From: Bacteroidales bacterium
Lineage (GTDB): Bacteria; Bacteroidota; Bacteroidia; Bacteroidales; Muribaculaceae
DNA: 64,000 nt
Direction: 5' to 3'
Assembly (NCBI GenBank): GCA_910575615.1
Contig: CAJTEX010000006.1
Coordinates: forward strand, 1 to 64,000
Each line of letters begins with the position of its first letter. Positions within the stretch are counted from its first letter, which is position 1. Below are positions 18,710 to 27,466 of this stretch, piece by piece. Below the pieces are notes generated by a model. That model did not search any database. It was given only the letters and a program-made list of their open reading frames with translations, and was not told where the DNA came from. Both the position numbers and the translations under genes were made by a program.

Positions 18710-20197
18710 TTGTCAGGATTGGAAACCGGACTGAAGATACGGACTGCCGGCGCGGTGAAATGGAACGTCATCGACAAGGTCTCCCAGCAACTGCTGTATG
18801 CTGTCACCGGGATTGTGCTTGCGCGTCTGCTTGACCAGGAGGATTTCGGCCTGATAGGGGCCGTGCTGGTTTTCCAGGCATTCGCCTCGCTGTTTGTCGA
18901 CAGTGGTTTCTCATATGCCCTGATTCAGCGCAAGTCGCCGACGCGCCTCGACTACTCGACGGTGTTGTGGTTCAACCTCGGTGTGGCCACGTCCATATAC
19001 GCCATCCTGTTTTTCAGCGCGCCGCTGATAGCCGACTGCTTCCAGGGAGACCGGCGCATCATTCCCATAAGCCGTGTCATGTTCCTTGGGTTCATTCTGA
19101 ACGCCACAGCCATCGTGCAGACCAACCGCCTGATGAAGAAGATGGATGTCAGGATGGTCGCGGTGTCCAACGCCGTCGGGCTGTTTGCAGGAGCCGTGGT
19201 CGGGATATGGCTCGCCGTGGCCGGATATGGCGCGTGGGCCATCGTGTGGCAGACACTCGCGTTGAACTTCACCAAGAGCCTTGTGTTGTGGCTCACCTCC
19301 GGCTGGCTGCCGCTGATGAGATTTTCGTGGCGGTCGTTAAAGTCATTTTTCGCCGTGGGGAGCGGAATGATGGTGTCGTCGTTTCTCAATGTGCTGTTTC
19401 AGAACATATACTCCTTTTTCATCGGCAACCGTGCGGGACTGGCACCGTTGGGATATTACACCCAGGCCGACAAATGGAGCAAGATGGGCATCAGCTCATT
19501 GTCGCAGGTGCTGACCTCTTCATTCCTGCCGGCGCTTTCGGCGGTGCAGGATGACCCTGGGCGTTTCGCCCGCGTCACCTCGAAGATGAACCGCTTCACA
19601 TCCTACCTGCTTTTTCCCGCTATGGGGTTCCTGGCGGTGATGGCCACCCCGGTTTTCCACTGCCTTTTCGGCGAGAAATGGGACGCGTCGATAGTCCTCT
19701 TCCAGCTGTTGCTTGCCAGAGGGATATTCACTGTGCTTACGTCGCTCTACAACAATTATGTCATAGCCTTGGCCCGTACACGGCTGGTTGTGGCCATGGA
19801 GGTGCTTCGCGACGGGGCGGCGCTGCTGCTGCTTTTCGCCGCGTTGCCATTCATATCGATGGAAAGGGGAGGGGATGTGGTCTACGGCATCAAACTGCTG
19901 CTCGCCGGCCAGATACTCGCCTCGGCCATAAGCTGGGGCGTGATGGTGGTCAAGACAGCCCCGGTCAGCGGTCGGTCGGTTGGGTCGTTCCTGGCCGACA
20001 GTCTGCCATATCTGTGTGAGACACTATTGATAATGGCTGTGCTGTGGGGTGAGTCGCTGCTGATTTCCGACTGCTGGAAGTTGCTGGTGTGCCAGGGTGT
20101 GACCTGCATTGCGCTGTATGTCGGCATCAACGCGTTGCTCAACTCTGTGATACAACGGGAGGTGTTTGCCTTTCTGCGCGGCAAGAAACTCGAATGA
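18710..20197 (+). CDS. Polysaccharide flippase (MOP superfamily, Wzx-like)
   Basis: 495 residues with about 12-14 membrane segments. The start is TTG at 18710; GAGGAGG lies a short distance upstream and the next residues (SGLETGLKIRTAGAVKWN) fit the family. Motifs such as ARLLDQEDFGLIGAV and YYTQADKWSKMGISSLSQV match the oligosaccharide flippase family, which moves lipid-linked sugar chains across the inner membrane. No glycosyltransferases lie next to it, so the sugar substrate cannot be told. The nonulosonate genes at 26.4-29.5 kb are on the other strand. Confidence 0.88.
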   Translation: MSGLETGLKIRTAGAVKWNVIDKVSQQLLYAVTGIVLARLLDQEDFGLIGAVLVFQAFASLFVDSGFSYALIQRKSPTRLDYSTVLWFNLGVATSIYAILFFSAPLIADCFQGDRRIIPISRVMFLGFILNATAIVQTNRLMKKMDVRMVAVSNAVGLFAGAVVGIWLAVAGYGAWAIVWQTLALNFTKSLVLWLTSGWLPLMRFSWRSLKSFFAVGSGMMVSSFLNVLFQNIYSFFIGNRAGLAPLGYYTQADKWSKMGISSLSQVLTSSFLPALSAVQDDPGRFARVTSKMNRFTSYLLFPAMGFLAVMATPVFHCLFGEKWDASIVLFQLLLARGIFTVLTSLYNNYVIALARTRLVVAMEVLRDGAALLLLFAALPFISMERGGDVVYGIKLLLAGQILASAISWGVMVVKTAPVSGRSVGSFLADSLPYLCETLLIMAVLWGESLLISDCWKLLVCQGVTCIALYVGINALLNSVIQREVFAFLRGKKLE

Positions 20198-20221
20198 AAC
20201 AAGCGTAAATAACGACAAGTC

Positions 20222-21037
20222 ATGAAAAAGATACTCCTCGCGGCTCTTGCCGCTGTGCTTCCGGCGTTGCTGCTCGCCGCGAGCGACTACCTAAAGTATA
20301 TTGACCTTGCCGACGAGGCGGTCAGGAAACAGGACTGGAACCGCGCCGAGGAGCTGCTGCGCGAGGCGATGCGCAGTGAGCCGTCCAACCCTCAGAATGT
20401 CATGCTGCTGTCAAACGTGGGTATGTTCCAATTTTATCGCGGGGAAGATTCGCTGGCCCTCCACACACTCTCGGAGGCACGGGCGATAGCCCCGGCCTCG
20501 ACAGTGATTCTCAACAACCGCGCGAAGATCCTGCGCCATATGGGACGCGAACAGGACGCGATGAAAGACTATGACAAGGTGATAGAGATGGACTCACTTA
20601 ACTATGACGCGTATTTCAACAGGGGATACCTCCGCCTTGTGCATGGAGATTCGGTGGGGGCCAAATCTGACCTGGCCACACTTGAGCGCCTGCGCCCCGA
20701 CGACCCCAACACGCTGCTGGTGCTGGCTGTGATGTACAGCAACCAGGGGAGGTATGACGAGGCGGTGTCGTATTACAACAAGCTTATCAAGAAAGTGGAG
20801 AAAGCAGAGTATTACACAGGCCGAGCGATGTGTCGACTGGCCAAAGGCGATCTTGCCGAGGCTTCGGATGACATAGGTCGCGGGCTTGAGCTTGACCCCG
20901 AGGATGGTGAACTGTATTATTGCCGCGCTTACCTGCATCTTCTCCAGTACCGGGAGGAGGATGCCAAGGCTGATGCCGCGCTCGCCCTGCGTTATGGGGT
21001 GTCGCAGGCCCGCATCGACGAGCTTTTCGCCCAGTGA
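20222..21037 (+). CDS. Secreted tetratricopeptide-repeat protein
   Basis: 271 residues. The N-terminus (MKKILLAALAAVLPALLLAAS) is a signal peptide. From about residue 25 to the end there are tandem 34-residue TPR units with the usual A/G/Y pattern (for example AYFNRGYLRLVHGDSVGAKSDL and the DDPNTLLVLAVMYSNQGRYDEA stretch). TPR repeats bind other proteins, so this is probably a periplasmic scaffold. It starts 24 bases after the flippase gene and its end faces the MATE gene on the opposite strand. Confidence 0.85.
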   Translation: MKKILLAALAAVLPALLLAASDYLKYIDLADEAVRKQDWNRAEELLREAMRSEPSNPQNVMLLSNVGMFQFYRGEDSLALHTLSEARAIAPASTVILNNRAKILRHMGREQDAMKDYDKVIEMDSLNYDAYFNRGYLRLVHGDSVGAKSDLATLERLRPDDPNTLLVLAVMYSNQGRYDEAVSYYNKLIKKVEKAEYYTGRAMCRLAKGDLAEASDDIGRGLELDPEDGELYYCRAYLHLLQYREEDAKADAALALRYGVSQARIDELFAQ

Positions 21038-21055
21038 CGTTATTTCCGCGTCACT
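21033..21055. terminator. Hairpin spanning the convergent TPR/MATE gene ends
   Basis: AGTGACG at 21033-21039 pairs with CGTCACT at 21049-21055 across a 9-base loop. The stop codon of the TPR gene (21035-21037) and that of the MATE gene (21051-21053, read on the other strand) both lie inside the stem. It may act as a short two-way terminator, although no good T-run is present. Confidence 0.45.
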
Positions 21056-22352
21056 CCCAGCGGTGGCGGCGATAGATGATGGTCTGCAGCACTCCGCGCA
21101 TGGACAGGTAGAGGATGAAGGCGAGCCAGAGGGCGTGGTTGCCCATCGTAGGGTAGAGCAGCATGTAGGTGATGAAGAATGTGGCCATGGCCCCGAGCAT
21201 CGACAGCAGCAGTCCACGCGTCATCGTGGCCCCGATGAAGACCCCGTCCCATGCGAATGCCGCGAATCCGGCGAATGGCACGGTGAGCGCCCATACGAAA
21301 TACTCGCGCGAGGCTCCGATGACGTCCGTGTCGTCGCTCAGCAGCCCGAGGAATCCTTCACCGCCGCCGAGATAAAGGAGGGTGAAAAATGCCGCCCATA
21401 TAGTGCCCCACATGAAAAGCCTCCTCACACAGAGCCGCAGGCTTATCCAGTTGCGCGCGCCGACAAAACGCCCCACAAGGGCTTCCCCGGCAAATGCGAA
21501 GCCATCCATCATATATGAGAATAGCAGGAACAGCTGCATCAGCAGGGTGTTGACCGCCAGGATGAGCGGGCCCTGCTGCGACCCGGCGCGGGTGAACCAC
21601 AGGGTGACGGCAATCAGGCAGACAGTGCGCAGCATCACATCGAGATTGACGCTGAAGAAACGTTTCAGTTCGCCCCACCGCAGTATCTCGGCGAATGTGG
21701 CGGATGTGAGACGGTAACGTCTCAGGAATAGGAATCCGGCCCCGAATCCGACCCACTGGGCGGTCAGCGAACCTGTCGCCACACCGGCTATGCCCCATCC
21801 GAGGCCGTAGACCAGCAGAAGGCTCGCAAGTATGTTGACGCAGTTTATGGTGAGTGACACCCACAGCAGCATCCGGGAGTTCTGCATCCCCAGGAACCAT
21901 CCCGACATGGCGTAGTTGCCGAGCACTGCCGGCGCGCCGTAGATGAGTATGTGGAAATAGAGCGACGCCAGAGCGGTGGTCTCGGTGCCCGCGTCGAGAA
22001 ACCAAGAAAAAAGCCTGAACACCGGTTGCTGGAGCATGACCATCATGACACCGGCCCCGATGGCTACGATGAGCGACCGGCGCAGCACAAGGGTTGAGAC
22101 GCGGTTGTCTCCGGCTCCGCAGGCCTGTGCCGACAGCCCGGAGGTGCCTGCGCGCAGAAAGGAAAACAGCCAGTAGAGCATGTTGAACATCACACCGCCG
22201 ACGGCAATCGCGGCTATGTAGAGTTCGCTGCCCATATGGCCCACAATGGCGGTGTCGACCAGGGCCAGCAGGGGGGTGGTAATGTTGGCGGCGATTGAAG
22301 GAATCGCCAGGCTGAGTATCTTGCGGTTCAATGTGTTGGCGGGCGATGACAA
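21051..22352 (-). CDS. MATE family efflux transporter (DinF-like)
   Basis: 433 residues with about 12 membrane segments. MATE proteins export cationic drugs or metabolites using a proton or sodium gradient. The N-terminus (LNRKILSLAIPSIAANITTPLLALVD, here shortened by family comparison) and the TAIVGHMG motif are typical of the DinF group. The first codon at 22352 is TTG; another TTG at 22331 would give the usual MNRKIL start, so the exact start is uncertain. It probably ends the ssb-OPT-MATE unit. Its own terminator may be the small hairpin shared with the convergent TPR gene. Confidence 0.9.
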   Translation of the reverse strand: MSSPANTLNRKILSLAIPSIAANITTPLLALVDTAIVGHMGSELYIAAIAVGGVMFNMLYWLFSFLRAGTSGLSAQACGAGDNRVSTLVLRRSLIVAIGAGVMMVMLQQPVFRLFSWFLDAGTETTALASLYFHILIYGAPAVLGNYAMSGWFLGMQNSRMLLWVSLTINCVNILASLLLVYGLGWGIAGVATGSLTAQWVGFGAGFLFLRRYRLTSATFAEILRWGELKRFFSVNLDVMLRTVCLIAVTLWFTRAGSQQGPLILAVNTLLMQLFLLFSYMMDGFAFAGEALVGRFVGARNWISLRLCVRRLFMWGTIWAAFFTLLYLGGGEGFLGLLSDDTDVIGASREYFVWALTVPFAGFAAFAWDGVFIGATMTRGLLLSMLGAMATFFITYMLLYPTMGNHALWLAFILYLSMRGVLQTIIYRRHRWE

Positions 22353-22369
22353 GTGTCGGTGACTTAAGA

Positions 22370-22407
22370 TGTATGCCGTAATTGAACGAATCCAACTACG
22401 GCATACA
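22370..22407. promoter_or_regulatory. Inverted repeat between OPT and MATE genes
   Basis: TGTATGCCGTA at 22370-22380 and TACGGCATACA at 22397-22407 form a perfect 11-base dyad with a 16-base loop. It lies between the OPT stop and the MATE start. There is no T-run after it on the - strand, but on the + strand TTTTATAT follows 5 bases later. An operator, an mRNA-processing site or a partial terminator are all possible. Confidence 0.5.
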
Positions 22408-22434
22408 CTCGTTTTATATCAGGATTGTTATTGC

Positions 22435-24459
22435 TCAGAGCTTCTTGGCGCGGAGGGAGTCGAGCCAGAGGTAGGCAATCAGGGCCACATAGGCCACGAT
22501 GCCGAGAATCTGGAGGGTTCCGGCCTCAAGCGGGCAGGCGTACTCGAATCCGCAGAAACGGGTCAGGGCGGCGAACACGCCGAAGAGTGCGCCACCGGCG
22601 ATAAGGCCAGAGGCGATGAGGGTGCCACGGTCGCGGCGGGCGTCGCTGACAGCCTTGTCCTTGGAGCTTCTGGCCACGAACCAGGAGATGGCTCCGCCGA
22701 CGAGCAGGGGGGTGTTGAGCGACAGGGGGATGAACATGCCCAGGCAGAAGGCAAGCACCGGCACGCCGAGCCAGTTGAGCAGCAGGGCGAGGATGATGCC
22801 GACCATGTAGAGAATCCAGGGGGTGTCGCCTCCCATCATGAGCGGTTCGATCACCTTGGCCATTGCGTTGGCCTGGGGAGCGACGAGCGAGTTGGCGTTG
22901 TCGGGGTCGAAACCATATACCTGGTTAAGCACCAGAATCACGCCGCCGACGGTGGCAGCCGAGACCAGGGTGCCGAGGAATTTCCATTGCTCCTGCTTCT
23001 TGGGGGTGGTGCCGAGCCAGTAACCTACCTTGAGGTCGGTGACGAAGCCTCCGGCCATTGACAGGGCGGTGCAGACCACACCTCCGATTACCATCGAGGC
23101 CACGATGCCAGAGGTGCCGTTGAGGCCGATTCCCACGAAGATGGCCGACGCTATGATGAGGGTCATGAGGGTCATGCCAGACACAGGGTTGGAGCCGACG
23201 ATGGCGATTGCGTTGGCTGCCACGGTGGTGAAGAGGAACGCGATGAATGTCACCACAATCCAGGCCACAAGTGCCTGCCACCAGTTATGTATCACTCCGA
23301 ACCAGAAGAACACCAGCACGGCCACGAGGGCTATCGAGATGAAGAACACGATATGCTTCATGGAGATGTCGAGCTGCCAGCGTACAGGTTTAGACTGGCT
23401 GGGGGCGCCACCCTTGAACTCGCGTCCGGCCAGGCCGACGGCCTGCTTGATGATGGGCCATGACTTGATGATGCCGATGACTCCGGCCATGGCGATGCCG
23501 CCGATGCCGATCATCCTGACGTAGTTGCCGAATATCGCTTCGGGGGCCATTGCCGCTATCTCGGCGTTGCCGTATGTGCCCATCAGGGGCACCAGCACCC
23601 ACCAGGCGAAGAGGGAGCCTGCGGTGATGATGAACGCGTATTTGAGACCGATGATGTAGCCCAGACCGAGGACGGCGGCTCCGGTGTTGCAGCTAAGCAC
23701 GAGTTTGGTCTTGGCGGCCACGGCCTGCCCCCACTCGCTGACAGTGGTGGAGAGGGTCCCGGCCCAGAAGCCGAATGTCTCGACCACATAGTCGTAGATA
23801 CCGCCGATGAGCGAGGCTATCACGAGTGTCTTGGCCTGTGAGCCTCCGGCAGCGCTCGCGCTCTGGCCGCTGGCCAGCACCTGGGTGGTGGCTGTCGCTT
23901 CAGGGAAGGGATACTTGCCGTGCATGTCCTTCACGAAATATTTGCGGAAGGGGATGAAGAATAGTATGCCAAGCACGCCTCCGAGGAGCGAGCTGAGGAA
24001 TATCTGGAAGAAGCTGACGGTGATTTCGGGATATTTTGCCTGCAGGATGTAGAGGGCAGGGAGGGTGAAGATGGCTCCGGCCACAATCACGCCTGAGCAG
24101 GCGCCGATTGACTGGATGATGACATTCTGGCCAAGGGCGTTTTTCTTGCCGAGCGCGCCGGAGAGGCCCACGGCGATGATGGCGATGGGGATGGCCGCCT
24201 CAAACACCTGCCCGACCTTAAGCCCGAGATAGGCGGCGGCCGCGCTGAATATCACACAAAGAACCAGACCGAGGGTCACCGAGTAGGTGGTCACCTCAGG
24301 ATAGTTGCGGGCCGGATGCATCAGCGGCCTGTACTTCTCGTCTGCGGCGAGTTCGCGGAACGCGTTTTCCGGCAGCTCGATGGGATCGGCCTCGGGCGAC
24401 ATCTCGATGTCGTGGATTTGGGCCTCCTCCGCCGGGGGGATGTTGTTTGCTTTTTTCAT
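22435..24459 (-). CDS. OPT family oligopeptide transporter
   Basis: 674 residues with about 14-16 membrane segments. OPT transporters import small peptides or metal chelates with protons. An acidic soluble N-terminus (about 55 residues) precedes the first membrane helix. Family motifs include AAAYLGLKVGQVFEAAIP, a Gly-rich LLGGVLGILFFIPFRK stretch and GSNPVSGMTLMTL in the second half. This is the bacterial OPT (YisL/ISP4-related) type often seen in Bacteroidetes. It starts 21 bases after the ssb stop, so ssb and this gene are probably on one mRNA. Confidence 0.92.
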   Translation of the reverse strand: MKKANNIPPAEEAQIHDIEMSPEADPIELPENAFRELAADEKYRPLMHPARNYPEVTTYSVTLGLVLCVIFSAAAAYLGLKVGQVFEAAIPIAIIAVGLSGALGKKNALGQNVIIQSIGACSGVIVAGAIFTLPALYILQAKYPEITVSFFQIFLSSLLGGVLGILFFIPFRKYFVKDMHGKYPFPEATATTQVLASGQSASAAGGSQAKTLVIASLIGGIYDYVVETFGFWAGTLSTTVSEWGQAVAAKTKLVLSCNTGAAVLGLGYIIGLKYAFIITAGSLFAWWVLVPLMGTYGNAEIAAMAPEAIFGNYVRMIGIGGIAMAGVIGIIKSWPIIKQAVGLAGREFKGGAPSQSKPVRWQLDISMKHIVFFISIALVAVLVFFWFGVIHNWWQALVAWIVVTFIAFLFTTVAANAIAIVGSNPVSGMTLMTLIIASAIFVGIGLNGTSGIVASMVIGGVVCTALSMAGGFVTDLKVGYWLGTTPKKQEQWKFLGTLVSAATVGGVILVLNQVYGFDPDNANSLVAPQANAMAKVIEPLMMGGDTPWILYMVGIILALLLNWLGVPVLAFCLGMFIPLSLNTPLLVGGAISWFVARSSKDKAVSDARRDRGTLIASGLIAGGALFGVFAALTRFCGFEYACPLEAGTLQILGIVAYVALIAYLWLDSLRAKKL

Positions 24460-24480
24460 TATAGGAAATGTGGATGATTG

Positions 24481-24825
24481 TCAGGTGGTGGTTGAAGGAC
24501 GCGAGAGTATGTCGAATGTGTCGACGTAAATCTCAGTTGTGCGGCGTTTTATGGCGTTGAAGTCTTGCCATTCGCGGGTGCGCAGCTTCCCTTCGATGTA
24601 AAGCTTTGTGCCTTTGGTGACATATCTCTCGGCGATTTCGGCGTTGCGGTCCCACATGACGATGTTGTGCCATTCCGTGCGCTCCGGCACCTCGGCGCCG
24701 CTCGGTGCCCGGTAGCCGCGCTCGGTGGTGGCCAGCGAGAATGTGGCGCATGGGCGCGAGTCGATGTAGCGTATCTCGGGATTTTTCCCGACATTGCCTA
24801 CGAGAATCACTTTGTTGACAGACAT
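24481..24825 (-). CDS. ssb: Single-stranded DNA-binding protein, short form
   Basis: 114 residues. SSB coats single-stranded DNA during replication and repair. The OB fold covers almost the whole protein (MSVNKVILVGNVGKNPEIRY, FSLATTERG, TEWHNIVMWD, LYIEGKLRTREW). The usual acidic C-terminal tail (DDDIPF type), which recruits partner proteins, is absent: the protein ends RPSTTT. It may be a second SSB or a naturally tail-less Bacteroidetes form. It is the first gene after a consensus promoter, with a leader of about 95 bases. Confidence 0.92.
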   Translation of the reverse strand: MSVNKVILVGNVGKNPEIRYIDSRPCATFSLATTERGYRAPSGAEVPERTEWHNIVMWDRNAEIAERYVTKGTKLYIEGKLRTREWQDFNAIKRRTTEIYVDTFDILSRPSTTT

Positions 24826-24924
24826 GGGCCTACGGGTATTATGGTTTCTGCCGGAGATCCGCAGGGAGGCACGACGTTGGTCAGACGGTGTGCCACGGCC
24901 TGCGAGCCGCCTTGTTGACAGCTA

Positions 24925-24964
24925 CAAAATTAGCCAACTTTCGGCAAACATCCAAAAGTTGGCT
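24925..24964 (-). promoter_or_regulatory. ssb promoter overlapped by a perfect palindrome
   Basis: On the - strand, TTTG (24956-24953), a 20-base spacer and TAATTTTG (24932-24925) match the Bacteroidetes consensus exactly. AGCCAACTTT at 24932-24941 and AAAGTTGGCT at 24955-24964 form a perfect 10-base dyad with a 13-base loop. The dyad covers the -33 element and the spacer up to the -7 box. It could be a repressor site for ssb, or the terminator of obgE (a T-rich stretch follows on the - strand), or both. Confidence 0.75.
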
Positions 24965-25001
24965 GATTATAATATCGTGGGACTGCTGTTATTTTTCCCG
25001 A

Positions 25002-26315
25002 TTATTTCCTTTTGCGGGGCTGACCGTCGGGTCCGGCCTCGTAGAGGTCGTCATAAATGTCTGAATAGGTGTCGAGGGTCGTGGGGTCAAGCTGCTCGGG
25101 ATAATCCCCCTCGTTGTCGAGGTCGTCGATGTCGTCAAGGTCGTCGTCATCGAAGTCGTCTCCGTCATACTCGAAGTCGTCGACCATGCGGCCTCCGGCG
25201 TCGGGAGCCTCCTCGTCGTCGGCTACCGGTTCGGGCGAGAAGATAAACTCATCCTCCTCCCTTACGCGGTGATGTCCGTCGAGCGGCCGGTGAGTGATCG
25301 GGGTCTCCTCGATGCGGTTGGCGTCATCGGTGATGGCTTTCCACAGAGCGTCTTTCAGCTCCACGAGGCCTTCGCCGGTGACTGCCGAGATGAACACATG
25401 TGGGATGTCGGCCGGGAGTGTCGGCTCGATCTCATCTTTCAGCTCCTGGTCGAGCATGTCGCTCTTGGAGACTGCCAGCACCCTTTGCTTGTCGATGAGC
25501 TGGGGGTTGAAACGGCGCAACTCCTCAAGCAGCACCTCATATTCCTTGGCGATGTCGGCGGTGTCGGCGGGGACCATGAACAACAGCACGGCGTTACGCT
25601 CGATATGGCGTAGGAACCTCAGACCTAGCCCTTTGCCCTCACTCGCCCCCTCGATGATGCCGGGAATGTCGGCCATCACAAAGGAGCGGTTGCCACGGTA
25701 GTCGACGATGCCGAGCTGCGGCTCCATGGTGGTGAAGGGATAGTCGGCGATTTTTGGACGGGCGGCAGACAGGGCCGACAGCAGGGTTGACTTCCCGGCG
25801 TTGGGGAATCCTACCAGGCCGACATCGGCAAGCAGTTTCAGCTCCATCACGACGCTGCGCTCCACGGCCGGTTCGCCCGGCTGGGCGTAGCGCGGGGCGC
25901 GGTTGGTGGCAGTCTTGAAGTGCCAGTTGCCCAGGCCGCCGCGACCTCCCCGGAGGAGGTTTATTTCCTGGCCGTCCTCGGTGACTTCGCAAAGAAACTG
26001 GCCTGTCTCCGAGTCGAACACCACGGTGCCGCACGGCACCTCTATTATCTGGTCTTCCCCATCCTTGCCGAAGCTGCGTCCGCCCGAACCTGCCTGGCCG
26101 TTGCCGGCAAAGACATGGCGGCGGTATTTCAGAGGCAGCAGGGTCCACATGTTCTTGTTGCCACGGAGGATGACATGGCCGCCGCGTCCGCCGTCACCGC
26201 CGTCAGGGCCACCTTTGGGCACATACTTGGCCCGGTAGAAATGGCTTGAGCCGGCTCCGCCCTTGCCGCTGCGGCAAAGTATCTTCACATAATCTATAAA
26301 ATTCGAGTCTGCCAT
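25002..26315 (-). CDS. obgE: GTPase ObgE/CgtA
   Basis: 437 residues. This essential GTPase binds the 50S ribosomal subunit and links ribosome assembly to growth state. The Obg fold covers residues 1-160 (Gly-rich: [25 protein letters not shown]). The G domain follows, with G1 at 169-176 (GFPNAGKS), G2 [13 protein letters not shown]3 DIPGIIEG and G4 SKSD in place of the common NKxD. The C-terminus is very acidic ([17 protein letters not shown]) and ends in a basic tip. The open frame runs upstream to 26480, but the ATG at 26315 ([12 protein letters not shown]) is the family start. It lies 83 bases after the PtmE-like gene. Confidence 0.95.
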   Translation of the reverse strand: MADSNFIDYVKILCRSGKGGAGSSHFYRAKYVPKGGPDGGDGGRGGHVILRGNKNMWTLLPLKYRRHVFAGNGQAGSGGRSFGKDGEDQIIEVPCGTVVFDSETGQFLCEVTEDGQEINLLRGGRGGLGNWHFKTATNRAPRYAQPGEPAVERSVVMELKLLADVGLVGFPNAGKSTLLSALSAARPKIADYPFTTMEPQLGIVDYRGNRSFVMADIPGIIEGASEGKGLGLRFLRHIERNAVLLFMVPADTADIAKEYEVLLEELRRFNPQLIDKQRVLAVSKSDMLDQELKDEIEPTLPADIPHVFISAVTGEGLVELKDALWKAITDDANRIEETPITHRPLDGHHRVREEDEFIFSPEPVADDEEAPDAGGRMVDDFEYDGDDFDDDDLDDIDDLDNEGDYPEQLDPTTLDTYSDIYDDLYEAGPDGQPRKRK

Positions 26316-26398
26316 AAATAAACTGTCTGAAAAGTTGAACGTTGGGGGAGAGATATGGCCGTCGACGCTTCGACGAGGAGGGATTGGCGGCAGGGAGG

Positions 26399-27445
26399 TC
26401 AGTGCCGCCCCATGGCGCGATGGTGGCGCATAAGCTCCTCGGCATGGCGGAAGTCGGCAGGTGAGCCGATATCTATCCATGTGCCGTCGATGGGGAAGAA
26501 CACTGTCTTTCCTCCCCCGGCCATCGCTTTCTCTATCAGCTCGGGGGCATCGGTGGGGGTGTCCGGGGCGATAGAGTTGAGCAGCCTGTTGGAGAAAATG
26601 TATATCCCGGCGTTGGCGTAGTAGGAATATGTGGGCTTCTCCTCCAGCGAAAGCACCTCACGGCCCTGTGTGGCTAAAATCGCGTAAGGCACAGAGACGG
26701 AGTAGGGGATGGCGGCTATTGTCACGTCGGCTTCCTCCGCCTTATGCAATAAAAACATTTCTTCGAGCGAAAGAGTTGTCAGCAGGTCGGAATTCATCAC
26801 CAGGGTGTCACCCTCGTCGCTGCGGCTGATGAGCGACGCCGCTCCGATGGTGCCGAGCGGCTGATTCTCGACCACGCATTTCACGTCGATGCCGAAGACA
26901 GGTTTGGAGAAATGGTCTATTATCTGCTCGGCGAGGTAGCGGGTTGTGACGGTCACATCCGTTATGCCGGCCCGTGAGAGGTTGCGCACATTGTAGTCGA
27001 TGATGGGCATGCCGTCGATTTCGAGCAGAGGCTTGGGTGTCGAGAGGGTGAGCGGCCTGAGCCGTTCACCTTTCCCTCCGGCCATCAGTATGGCGCTCAG
27101 CGGGAGTATCGTCTCCACTTGGGTCAGGTCGAGGGCGCGGAGCAGTCTGCCCCTGCCGTCTACCACCGGCAGCAGGCGAATCCCCTTGAGCCTCGCCTCC
27201 TTGATTTCGCTGACAGGTGTGTCGGGCCCAACTGATGAGAAATCCTTGTGGGCTGCTTCGGTCACCGGGCTTTGCAGGGAGACGCCGCGCAACAGGGCCC
27301 GGCGTATGTCGCCGTCGGTCATCGTGCCGGCGGCACATCCCTCCTTGTCGGTGACGATGAGAGTCATCACGCCGTCGGTCAGGGAGTTGAGGCGTTCAAG
27401 GGCCTGTATCAGGGTGGCGTTTATGTCGATTATATGCTTGTCCAT
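26399..27445 (-). CDS. CBS-domain sugar nucleotidyltransferase (PtmE-like)
   Basis: 348 residues. Residues 1-115 carry a pair of CBS domains ([31 protein letters not shown]). From about 116 comes a nucleotidyltransferase domain with [24 protein letters not shown], the NTP-binding signature. This architecture matches Campylobacter PtmE, which makes GDP-GlcNAc for legionaminic acid synthesis. The two preceding genes are NeuA-like and NeuC-like, which supports a nonulosonate role. The sugar and nucleotide specificity cannot be read directly. Confidence 0.8.
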   Translation of the reverse strand: MDKHIIDINATLIQALERLNSLTDGVMTLIVTDKEGCAAGTMTDGDIRRALLRGVSLQSPVTEAAHKDFSSVGPDTPVSEIKEARLKGIRLLPVVDGRGRLLRALDLTQVETILPLSAILMAGGKGERLRPLTLSTPKPLLEIDGMPIIDYNVRNLSRAGITDVTVTTRYLAEQIIDHFSKPVFGIDVKCVVENQPLGTIGAASLISRSDEGDTLVMNSDLLTTLSLEEMFLLHKAEEADVTIAAIPYSVSVPYAILATQGREVLSLEEKPTYSYYANAGIYIFSNRLLNSIAPDTPTDAPELIEKAMAGGGKTVFFPIDGTWIDIGSPADFRHAEELMRHHRAMGRH

Positions 27446-27466
27446 TGCTGCGGGGGTAGGTGAAAT

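Noticed and set aside
22369-23061. Open frame on the + strand antisense to the OPT gene
   Set aside because: It begins in the inverted repeat and gives a low-complexity His/Glu/Gly-rich product with no family likeness.
26316-26480. Longer N-terminus for ObgE
   Set aside because: The extra 55 residues are Pro/Arg-rich and lie in the gap after the PtmE-like gene; the family start [11 protein letters not shown] is at 26315.
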